Source: an uncultured Bacilli bacterium (lineage in GTDB: Bacteria; Bacillota_I; Bacilli_A; RF39; UBA660). From it: a DNA stretch of 20,694 nucleotides. Position numbers and translations under genes: made by a program. Location: NCBI GenBank assembly GCA_944363755.1, contig CALVVC010000006.1:1-20694 (forward strand), written 5' to 3'. The notes below the pieces were generated by a model. It was not told where the DNA came from, did not search any database, and saw nothing but the letters and a program-made list of their open reading frames with translations. Shown piece by piece: positions 13,612 to 20,694 of this stretch (position 1 is its first letter; the number at the start of each line of letters is the position of its first letter).

Positions 13612-14925
13612 ATGATTAGTAAACCAAAAGGAACTGTAGATTTGACTGATAAAAGAGCAAGGGTTTGGAAATATGTAGAAGAAGTAATTGACTCATGCAT
13701 GGAAAAATATAACTATAATTATATAAGAACACCTATCTTTGAAGCAAGTGAATTATTTCATAGAGGAATAGGAGATTCTACTGATATAGTTACTAAAGAA
13801 ACATATGATTTTAAAGATAGAGGAGATAGATCTATTACTTTAAGACCTGAAGGAACAGCAGGGGTAGTTAGAAGTTATATTGAAAATAAAATGTATGGGA
13901 CTCATAACTTACCTTTAAAAGTTTATTATAGTGGTACAATGTATAGATATGAAAGACCTCAAAAAGGAAGACTTAGAGAACTTAGTCAATATGGGGTAGA
14001 GGTTTTAGGTAGTAGTGATCCAATTACTGATGCTGAAGTTATATCTCTTGCTTATAATATAAATAAAATGTTAGGATTAACTGATACAGTAGTTCATATT
14101 AATAGTTTAGGAGATAAAGAGTCTCGTGATAAATATAGAGAAGCCTTAAAAGACTATTTTAAACCTCATTTAGACGATTTATGCAGTGATTGTAAGGAAA
14201 GGTTTGATAAGAATCCTTTAAGGATTATAGACTGTAAAGTAGATAGTAATAAAGACTACTTTAAAGATGCTCCTAATATACTTGATTATCTAAATGAAGA
14301 GAGTAAAGAACACTTTTTAAAAGTGTGTGAATATCTTGATATATTAGAAGTTAAATATGTAGTAGATCCTAAAATAGTAAGAGGACTTGACTATTATAAT
14401 CATACTGTCTTTGAATTAATGTGTGGTGATGGTAATCTTGCTATAGGAGCAGGGGGACGTTATGATAACTTAGTAAGTGCTCTAGATGGCCCAGAAACAG
14501 CATGTGTAGGTTTTGCAGAGGGATTAGATAGATTAGTTGATATTATAATGGAAAAAGAATTAACTACTAATATAAGAAGTGATATAGATGCCTTTATTAT
14601 GTATGTTAATGATGATGAAAAGAAAAATGCAATTTATCTTGCCAATGAACTTAGAATGAGTGGCTTTGTAGTAGAAACAGAGTATACTAATAGAAGTTTA
14701 AAGAGTCAGTTTAAAAGAGCAGATTACTTTAATAGTAAATATCTAATACTACTAAATAGTGATGATTTAAATGAAGGATTAGTTACTATAAAAAATAATA
14801 AGACTAAAGAAGAAGAAAAGATTATGATGGAATATATCATTTATTACTTTGATGAACATATAAGTGATGATAATTTACCAATAGATGAAGAGTGTACTTG
14901 TCATAATCATGAAGAAGAGGTGTAG
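13612..14925 (+). CDS. hisS: Histidyl-tRNA synthetase
   Basis: Class II synthetase charging tRNA-His in the cytoplasm. The 437 residues carry TLRPEGTAGVVRSY (about 76-89), motif 2 YRYERPQKGRLRELSQYG (about 112-129), the histidine-specific VRGLDYYNHTVFE (about 256-268) and GAGGRYDNLV, motif 3 (GFAEGLDRL) and the C-terminal anticodon-binding domain. The start is supported by AAAGGGA. The last residues (EECTCHNHEEEV) form a short Cys/His/Glu tail beyond the normal domain end; part of its coding sequence (GAGGTG) doubles as the ribosome site of aspS, whose ATG begins 3 bases after the TAG. The hisS-aspS pair is the standard Firmicutes arrangement. Confidence 0.97.
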   Translation: MISKPKGTVDLTDKRARVWKYVEEVIDSCMEKYNYNYIRTPIFEASELFHRGIGDSTDIVTKETYDFKDRGDRSITLRPEGTAGVVRSYIENKMYGTHNLPLKVYYSGTMYRYERPQKGRLRELSQYGVEVLGSSDPITDAEVISLAYNINKMLGLTDTVVHINSLGDKESRDKYREALKDYFKPHLDDLCSDCKERFDKNPLRIIDCKVDSNKDYFKDAPNILDYLNEESKEHFLKVCEYLDILEVKYVVDPKIVRGLDYYNHTVFELMCGDGNLAIGAGGRYDNLVSALDGPETACVGFAEGLDRLVDIIMEKELTTNIRSDIDAFIMYVNDDEKKNAIYLANELRMSGFVVETEYTNRSLKSQFKRADYFNSKYLILLNSDDLNEGLVTIKNNKTKEEEKIMMEYIIYYFDEHISDDNLPIDEECTCHNHEEEV

Positions 14926-14928
14926 TTA

Positions 14929-16245
14929 ATGAATAAAATATTTTTTAAGGACTTAGAAAATTATTTTGATAAAGAAATAGAATTAAGTGGTTTTGTTGAA
15001 AATATTAGAAATATAAAATGGATACAATTTTTAGTTCTTAGAGATTCTACTGATAAAGTACAAGTAACTATTGAAAAAAGTGATGAAAATAATAAAGAGA
15101 TGGTAGAGCTAGTTAATAACTTAACAGTTGAATCTACTATTAAAGTAACGGGAACTTTAAAGAAAAATGAAAATGTTAGATTAAGAGGAATGGAGTTTAT
15201 TCCAAGTAAAATAGAAATAACTAGTATAAGTGATGCTGAACTTCCTATTAATATTCATGATAAAGAAGCTCAACTACTAGATCAAAGATTAGATTATAGA
15301 TGGTTAGATTTAAGGAATGAATATAATTTTAATATCTTTAAAATTCAAAGTGATATGACAAGGTTTATGAGAGAGTTTATGTATTCAAAAGACTTTACAG
15401 AAATACATACTCCTAAATTAATTGGTGCAGCCTCAGAAAGTGGTTCAGAGGTATTTGAAGTAAAATATTTTGATCGTTTAGCATATCTTGCACAGTCACC
15501 TCAATTTTATAAACAAATGGCTATTGCCAGTGGTTATGATAAAGTCTTTGAGGTTGCTCCTGTCTTTCGTGCCGAAAACTCTAATACATCTCGTCATACA
15601 ACTGAGTTTACTGGCTTTGATGTTGAATTTGCCTATATTGATTCATATCGTGATGTTATGGACTTAGAAGAAGAGTTATTAACTTATACTTTAGAAAAGT
15701 TACATGATAAATATAATGATTTAGTTAAAAATCTTTATGGTAAAGAAATAGTTGTTCCTAAAGGAAAGTTTCCAAGAGTAAAATTAAGTGATTTATATGA
15801 TGAACTTGAAAAAAGATACGACTATAAAGTAGATGAATCTCTAAAAAATGATTTAACTACAGAAGCAGAGAGATTAAGTTATCGTTATGCTATGGATGAA
15901 TTTAATAGTGAGTTTATCTTTGTTACAGATTTCCCTAAAGAAAAACGTGCTTTCTATCATATGCGTAAAAATGATGTTCCAGAAGGTTATGATTTAATTT
16001 ATCGTGGTGTTGAAATAACTACTGGGGCAGAAAGAGAACATAGATATGATGTTTTAGTTAAACAAGCGAAAGAAAAAGGATTAGATAAAGATGTAGAATT
16101 TTACTTAGAATTCTTTAAATATGGTTGCCCTCCTCATGGTGGTTTTGGGATAGGAGTAGATAGACTTACTATGTTAGTATTAGGACTTCCTAGTATTAAA
16201 GAATCTATGTTATTATTTAGAGGACCTAATAGATTAAATCCTTAA
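14929..16245 (+). CDS. aspS: Aspartyl-tRNA synthetase, archaeal/eukaryotic type
   Basis: Class II synthetase that charges Asp. At 438 residues it lacks the ~120-residue GAD insertion and C-terminal extension of standard bacterial AspRS (~590). It follows the archaeal/eukaryotic pattern: an N-terminal OB-fold anticodon domain (1-100), then KLIGAASESGSEVFEVKYF, AYLAQSPQFYKQM, motif 2 VAPVFRAENSNTSRHTTEF, and motif 3 PPHGGFGIGVDRLTMLVLG followed by LFRGPNRLNP. AsnRS is less likely because motif 2 lacks its characteristic EPE ending. Archaeal-type enzymes are often non-discriminating and make Asp-tRNA-Asn for the GatCAB amidotransferase. The specificity-linked position (Trp or His in GWVW/GWVH) appears to be Glu24 here. 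It is cotranscribed with hisS and ends at a strong terminator. Confidence 0.92.
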   Translation: MNKIFFKDLENYFDKEIELSGFVENIRNIKWIQFLVLRDSTDKVQVTIEKSDENNKEMVELVNNLTVESTIKVTGTLKKNENVRLRGMEFIPSKIEITSISDAELPINIHDKEAQLLDQRLDYRWLDLRNEYNFNIFKIQSDMTRFMREFMYSKDFTEIHTPKLIGAASESGSEVFEVKYFDRLAYLAQSPQFYKQMAIASGYDKVFEVAPVFRAENSNTSRHTTEFTGFDVEFAYIDSYRDVMDLEEELLTYTLEKLHDKYNDLVKNLYGKEIVVPKGKFPRVKLSDLYDELEKRYDYKVDESLKNDLTTEAERLSYRYAMDEFNSEFIFVTDFPKEKRAFYHMRKNDVPEGYDLIYRGVEITTGAEREHRYDVLVKQAKEKGLDKDVEFYLEFFKYGCPPHGGFGIGVDRLTMLVLGLPSIKESMLLFRGPNRLNP

Positions 16246-16272
16246 GATGTGTAAATTTACATATCTTTTTTT
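16245..16272 (+). terminator. Terminator of hisS-aspS
   Basis: AGATGTGT (16245-16252) pairs with ACATATCT (16259-16266) with one wobble around AAATTT, followed by seven T and further T-rich sequence. It begins on the last base of the aspS stop. Confidence 0.88.
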
Positions 16273-16280
16273 CTTTTCTT

Positions 16281-16309
16281 TTGAATAATTTTATATCTTC
16301 TATTATACT
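16281..16309 (+). promoter_or_regulatory. Promoter of the unknown membrane-anchored protein gene
   Basis: TTGAAT (16281-16286), 17 bases, TATACT (16304-16309). The predicted start is near 16316, leaving a very short leader to the ATG at 16329. Confidence 0.7.
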
Positions 16310-16328
16310 CTAAGTAAGAAAGGAATCT

Positions 16329-17144
16329 ATGCTTATGGAAAATGTAAAAAGAGTAGGTATGTTATTTATTGCCTTAATAACTCTCATAATAGTAACATCT
16401 ATTATATTCATAGTTAATATTAATCTAAAAGATAATAATAGTAAGAGTCTTAATGAAGATAGTAAAACTCTTTCTACTAAAGAGATTACATCTTTATTAA
16501 AACTAGTTAATATCTATGATAGTTATATAATTACTTTTGATGGTACTAAAGATATAAAGACTTTAACTGATATAGAAAAGATTAACTTTATAGATAGATT
16601 ACCTATTGATATTAAAAATAGTCTTGATTTAGATTTTAATAAAGGGGTTAGTTTAGATAGAGTTAATTATATCTTAAAAAAATATTTTGGTCCTAATATA
16701 ACTTTCCATCCTGTTAATTCAACTTGTTTTTTAAATGATGGAGATTATCTAATCTATGATAGTAATACTAAGATGTATAAAGCAGATAATGATTATCATG
16801 CTCATAGTGCTTATACTCCTTTATTAATAGAAAATTATTACGTAGAAGGAGAAAGAGGAGTAGATGATGATAAGTTAATTTATTCTATTACCTTAAAGAA
16901 AGCTTTCGCTTATCCTAATACTTCATTTTATTTTGGTAGTTATACTGATTTAGTTAATAATAAAAACTTAGTAGTTGATTTATTAGAAGATAATAATGAT
17001 TATGATATAAGTGATATTAATAGTCTTATAGAGCCTTATAAGGATGATTTAACTAGTTATACTTATGTTTTTGAAACAAAAGATAGTATAGATAATAGTT
17101 ACTTAATAGAGCTAGCTAATCTAAAAAGTCAAAGTGAATTTTAA
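16329..17144 (+). CDS. Unknown membrane-anchored protein
   Basis: 271 residues; no family recognised. One hydrophobic span at about 9-30 follows a short basic N-terminus (ENVKRVG), so residues 31-271 are probably outside the membrane. The exterior part has a Ser/Asn/Lys linker (31-50), then a mixed alpha/beta region with aromatic-rich segments such as NDYHAHSAYTPLLIENYY and FAYPNTSFYFGSYTDL. The single cysteine (NSTCFLNDG) is not in a lipobox. AAAGGA precedes the ATG at 16329; a second in-frame ATG at 16335 is also possible. It has its own promoter between the aspS terminator and smc; no clear terminator follows it. Confidence 0.75.
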   Translation: MLMENVKRVGMLFIALITLIIVTSIIFIVNINLKDNNSKSLNEDSKTLSTKEITSLLKLVNIYDSYIITFDGTKDIKTLTDIEKINFIDRLPIDIKNSLDLDFNKGVSLDRVNYILKKYFGPNITFHPVNSTCFLNDGDYLIYDSNTKMYKADNDYHAHSAYTPLLIENYYVEGERGVDDDKLIYSITLKKAFAYPNTSFYFGSYTDLVNNKNLVVDLLEDNNDYDISDINSLIEPYKDDLTSYTYVFETKDSIDNSYLIELANLKSQSEF

Positions 17145-17173
17145 AAGGCCTTAACTATTAAAAATTCTAGTTC

Positions 17174-17202
17174 TTGTCTAAAACCTTAATTTCTGATAAA
17201 AT
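17174..17202 (+). promoter_or_regulatory. Promoter of smc-hemW
   Basis: TTGTCT (17174-17179), 17 bases, TAAAAT (17197-17202), with a TGA extension before the -10. The start would be near 17209, with GGAGGTG just before the smc ATG. Confidence 0.65.
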
Positions 17203-17241
17203 GATAAAGAATGATAAGGAAGTCCAACGGAGGTGTTTTAA

Positions 17242-20187
17242 ATGTACTTGAAAGAAATTGTAACAAATGGTTTTAAATCTTTTGCCGATAAAATGGAAAT
17301 AAAATTGGATGATGAAGTTACTTGTATAGTAGGTCCTAATGGTAGTGGTAAGAGTAATATTGTCGATGCCGTTCGTTGGGTATTAGGAGAACAATCAGTT
17401 AAAGCTTTACGTGGTGATGGAGGTATGAGTGATGTTATTTTTACAGGAAGTACCTCTAGGAAAGCTAAAAATGTCGCTAGTGTTGAACTTATCTTTGATA
17501 ATAATGATCATTACTTAAAAACAGATTACAGTGAAGTTAGTATTAAAAGAAGAGTCTATCGTAGTGGAGAAAATGAATACTTTATTAATAATAATAAATG
17601 TAGATTAAAAGATATAGTTAATTTATTCTTAGATAGTGGAGTCGGGAAAGAATCCTTTAATATTATTTCTCAAGGAGAAGTTTCTAAAATAATAAGTGAA
17701 AGTAATGATGATAGAAGAGTAGTATTTGAAGAAGCAGCAGGTATTTTAAAATATAAAAAACGTAAGGAAGAAGCTTTAAGAAAACTAGATAAAACAAATA
17801 ATGCTTTAGAGAGAGTAGAAGATATAATAAATGAATTAGAAGTACAAGTAGAGCCTTTAAAATTACAAAGTGAAAAAGCAAGAGAGTATAAAACGCTTAA
17901 AGAAGAATTAGAAAATCTTGAAATAGCATTAATTTCTTATGATATTTATAATTTATCTACTAATTTAGAGATATTAAAGAAAGAAAAAGAAACAGTAGAA
18001 AGAGAAATCATTGACTTAGAGAGTACTATAAATAAAGATAGTAGTATCTTTTTAAAGAAGAAAACAGACTTACTTAATTTAGAAAAAGATTTAGAATATA
18101 CTCAAAAAGAACTACTTAATAAAACAGAAGAAATAGGTAAGATAAATCTTCAACTTAATATATTAAAAGAACAAAGAAAAAATAAAAAATTAAGTAAGAG
18201 TGAAGAAGAGTTAAGTGCTTTAGTAGATGAGAAAGCTAAAATTAGTAAAGATATTAGTGTTTTAGAACAAGAGATTAGTATTATAAATAATGATATTACT
18301 AATATGAATGATGATATTAATACTAGTAAGAATAATCTTAAGGGATTAAAATTAACTTTAAAAGATTATGAACAAACACTAAGTAAGCAAGATAGAGATA
18401 TATTAACTAATAAACATAAAATAGAGTTGTTAAGATTAGAAAAAGAACGTGGTAATAACTTACCCAATGCTATTAAGAAAATACTTAATGATGATAATTT
18501 ACAAGGTATATATGATATTATAGGTAATGTTATTAAGACTAAAGAAGAATATACAAGATGTTTAGAAGTTGCAATTACTAGTAGTAAAAACTTTGTTATA
18601 GTTAAAGATGAAAACTGTGCTAAGGAGGCAATTAGATATTTAAAAAATAATAATCTAGGAAGAGCTACTTTCTTTCCTATAAATGTTATTAAAAAAAGAT
18701 ATATAGATGATAATACTATCCATCTATTAGAAGGACTAGATGGATATATTGGGGTTTTAGCAGACTTAGTTACAACTGATAAAGAATATAAAAATATTAT
18801 CTATAATCAATTAGGACTTGTAATTATAGCAGAAGACTTAGATACGGCTTTAAAAATAAGTAAAAAGATAGATAGACGTTATAAAGTAATAACTCTAGCA
18901 GGAGATGTAATAAATGTAGGAGGTTCACTAACAGGTGGAGCTAACTATAAAGGTAGAAGTAATGTTATGATTGATCAAGAGATTATTAATTTTAATAATA
19001 TAATTAATAGTCTAGAAGAATCTAATAAGAAGATTACTCTTGATATTAATGATACTAAAGATAATATTAGAAAATTAGAAGATAAAATATATTTAAAAGA
19101 AAAAGATTTAAAACTATTAATAGATAGTGTTACTAATAAAAATCATACTTTACTTAATAATAAAGATATACTTAGTAATATTAGTGATAATATAGATAAT
19201 CTATCTAGTAATGAGAATGCTTTAGATACTAAAGAAGAAGATTTAATTAATAGATTCTATGATTTAGGTAGTTTTAAAGAAAAGTTAGAACTTAAAGTAA
19301 ATAACCTTAAGAGGGATATTAAAACTTTAAAAGAAGAAATTGAAAGTGATGAAGAAAAGAATAAATATAAAAATAATTTAATTAGAAAAAATGAAGAGAA
19401 AAGAAATGGTTTAGAGATAAAAATTAAAGAGATAGATATTAAGTTAGATAACTTATTAAATACTTTAAATAGTGAGTATTCTATTACTTATGAGAAGGCT
19501 AGACGTGATTATGAATTAGATATAGAAGAAAAAGATGCTAGAAGTAAAGTTAGTAATTATAAAGCTAAGATTAAGAGCCTTGGTATGGTTAATTTAGCGG
19601 CGATAGAAGAGTATGAAAGAGTTAATACTAGATATATGTTTTTATTACATCAAAAAGAAGATTTAACTAAAGCTATTGCAACACTTATGGAGATTATGAA
19701 TGAGATGGATGAAGTAATGAAAGAAGAGTTTTTAAAGACTTTTGAACTTATAAGAAAAGAATTTAAAAAAGTCTTTAAAGCCTTATTCCATGGTGGGGAA
19801 GCTGATTTAAAATTAACAAGTAATGATATATTAACTACAGGAATAGAAATAGATGCTTGTCCTCCAGGTAAGAAATTAACTACTATTAGTTTATTATCAG
19901 GAGGAGAAAAAACTCTAACTGCTATTAGTTTATTATTTGCAATTATTAATGTAAGAACAGTACCATTTTGTATCTTTGATGAAGTTGAAGCAGCTTTAGA
20001 TGAAGCGAATGTTATGGAGTTTGGTAAGTATTTATCTAATTATAAAAATAAAACTCAGTTTTTAATAATTACTCATAAGAAAAAGACTATGGAGTATGCA
20101 GATACTTTATATGGTATTACTATGCAAGAGTCTGGTGTATCTAAACTTGTTAGTGTAAAACTTACTAATAATGAAGAATTAATATAA
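17242..20187 (+). CDS. smc: Chromosome segregation ATPase SMC
   Basis: Forms the condensin-type SMC dimer that organises and segregates the chromosome with ScpA and ScpB. The N-terminal head has Walker A GPNGSGKSN (about 32-40) and ISQGEV; a hinge lies at about 415-565 (start LQGIYDIIGNVI, end GGSLTGGAN); the C-terminal head has signature LLSGGEKTLTAISLL (about 884-898) and Walker B CIFDEVEAALDE (about 909-920). At 981 residues it is about 200 shorter than Bacillus SMC (~1,186). The heads and hinge look complete, so the loss is in both coiled-coil arms (about 175-400 and 570-775). GGAGGTG lies 7 bases before ATG. hemW follows after 19 bases; the rnc and ftsY neighbours common in Firmicutes are absent. 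Confidence 0.96.
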   Translation: MYLKEIVTNGFKSFADKMEIKLDDEVTCIVGPNGSGKSNIVDAVRWVLGEQSVKALRGDGGMSDVIFTGSTSRKAKNVASVELIFDNNDHYLKTDYSEVSIKRRVYRSGENEYFINNNKCRLKDIVNLFLDSGVGKESFNIISQGEVSKIISESNDDRRVVFEEAAGILKYKKRKEEALRKLDKTNNALERVEDIINELEVQVEPLKLQSEKAREYKTLKEELENLEIALISYDIYNLSTNLEILKKEKETVEREIIDLESTINKDSSIFLKKKTDLLNLEKDLEYTQKELLNKTEEIGKINLQLNILKEQRKNKKLSKSEEELSALVDEKAKISKDISVLEQEISIINNDITNMNDDINTSKNNLKGLKLTLKDYEQTLSKQDRDILTNKHKIELLRLEKERGNNLPNAIKKILNDDNLQGIYDIIGNVIKTKEEYTRCLEVAITSSKNFVIVKDENCAKEAIRYLKNNNLGRATFFPINVIKKRYIDDNTIHLLEGLDGYIGVLADLVTTDKEYKNIIYNQLGLVIIAEDLDTALKISKKIDRRYKVITLAGDVINVGGSLTGGANYKGRSNVMIDQEIINFNNIINSLEESNKKITLDINDTKDNIRKLEDKIYLKEKDLKLLIDSVTNKNHTLLNNKDILSNISDNIDNLSSNENALDTKEEDLINRFYDLGSFKEKLELKVNNLKRDIKTLKEEIESDEEKNKYKNNLIRKNEEKRNGLEIKIKEIDIKLDNLLNTLNSEYSITYEKARRDYELDIEEKDARSKVSNYKAKIKSLGMVNLAAIEEYERVNTRYMFLLHQKEDLTKAIATLMEIMNEMDEVMKEEFLKTFELIRKEFKKVFKALFHGGEADLKLTSNDILTTGIEIDACPPGKKLTTISLLSGGEKTLTAISLLFAIINVRTVPFCIFDEVEAALDEANVMEFGKYLSNYKNKTQFLIITHKKKTMEYADTLYGITMQESGVSKLVSVKLTNNEELI

Positions 20188-20206
20188 AGAATATTAGGTG
20201 AAGTTT

Positions 20207-20694
20207 ATGTCTAAAGTAGATGCAGTGTATATACATATTCCTTTTTGTAATTATATCTGTTCTTATTGTGATTTTTGTAAGGTTTTTTATAATAGAGAAT
20301 ATGTTAATAAATATTTAGATGCTCTTAATAAAGAAATAAAATCTATTTATAAAGGGGAAGTAATAACATCTTTATATATAGGAGGAGGTACTCCTAGTAG
20401 TCTTAGTCTTGATGAATTAGAAAAACTATTTAATATTATTAGTGTCTTTAATCTTAGTAAAGATTGTGAAATTACTATAGAATGTAATCCTGATAGTTTA
20501 TCTTTAGATAAGATTAAATTATTAAAAAAATATAATATAAATAGAGTTAGTCTTGGAATTGAGACTATTAATGATAAGTTACAAGATATACTTGATAGAA
20601 AGACTAATAAAGATCAAGTAGTTAGATGTATTAATGATTTAAAAAGATTTGGTATTAATAATATAAATGTAGATTTGATATATGCAATAGAAGG
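20207..20694 (+). CDS. hemW: HemW-like radical SAM protein (3' end cut by window edge)
   Basis: 162 codons are visible before the window ends. The radical SAM cluster motif is CNYICSYCDFC (Cys14, Cys18, Cys21, plus Cys24), directly after VYIHIPF, which is the characteristic HemW/HemN N-terminus. The SAM-binding glycine motif IGGGTPSSL is at about 58-66, and ECNPDSL and SLGIET follow as in the family. HemW relatives are heme chaperones; they were earlier annotated as oxygen-independent coproporphyrinogen III oxidase. True oxidases (HemN) differ outside this region. The ATG at 20207 is preceded by AGGTGA. It is in an operon with smc, with no terminator between. Confidence 0.92.
   Translation, partial: MSKVDAVYIHIPFCNYICSYCDFCKVFYNREYVNKYLDALNKEIKSIYKGEVITSLYIGGGTPSSLSLDELEKLFNIISVFNLSKDCEITIECNPDSLSLDKIKLLKKYNINRVSLGIETINDKLQDILDRKTNKDQVVRCINDLKRFGINNINVDLIYAIE

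Noticed and set aside
17136..17167. GAATTTT/AAAATTC inverted repeat after the unknown gene, as a terminator
   Set aside because: The stem is all weak pairs except one, the loop is 18 bases, and no U tract follows.
615..20187. Alternative genetic code with TGA as tryptophan or glycine
   Set aside because: Conserved tryptophans (for example thioredoxin WCGPC) are TGG, and conserved genes are full length with TGA counted as a stop. Only the lack of TGA stops is unusual.

Overview
The window is a very AT-rich stretch of a low-GC Gram-positive genome. It holds RNase HIII, CvpA, YigZ, Smr, HisRS, SMC and HemW type genes, with strong AGGAGG-like ribosome sites and many short U-tailed hairpins. The best fit is an uncultured Bacilli/Mollicutes-side lineage (for example RF39-like or Erysipelotrichales-like gut bacteria); this is inference from gene content and style. 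All tryptophans I checked are TGG and no gene is interrupted by TGA, so the code looks standard. Yet none of the 17 complete genes stops at TGA (10 TAG, 7 TAA). No rRNA, tRNA, insertion sequence, prophage or CRISPR array is visible, and there is no gene-free gap longer than 300 bases.

Layout. 1-1526 (minus): rnhC followed by an HD-domain phosphohydrolase cut by the window edge. 1606-2630 (plus): cvpA and trxA, ending in a terminator whose stem contains the trxA stop codon. With rnhC this looks like a compressed version of the Bacillus rnhC-zapA-cvpA-polX-mutS2-...-trxA neighbourhood. 2740-4086: a membrane-embedded XRE-type regulator preceded by a dyad that overlaps its promoter. 4083-4664 (minus): yigZ, convergent with the regulator. 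4682-4718: a perfectly symmetric divergent promoter. 4719-4872: a structured leader in front of a pyrimidine nucleoside phosphorylase (4873-6096). 6115-6702 (minus): an unknown membrane-anchored protein. 6860-8006: a PfkB-family kinase overlapping a stand-alone Smr-domain gene.

8053-12490 is the least familiar part. A perfect-consensus promoter drives two membrane-anchored proteins with large, low-complexity, probably extracytoplasmic regions; a 620-residue helical cytoplasmic protein of unknown family follows from its own promoter. A 203-bp gap (12491-12693) full of hairpins, possibly encoding a small RNA of about 100 nt, separates this block from a stand-alone protein-kinase-like gene on the minus strand.

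13612-16245: hisS and aspS as a tight pair; the aspS product is the short archaeal/eukaryotic-type AspRS, not the usual ~590-residue bacterial enzyme. 16329-17144: an unknown membrane-anchored protein. 17242 to the end: smc with shortened coiled-coil arms, followed after 19 bp by the start of hemW, which is cut by the window edge.
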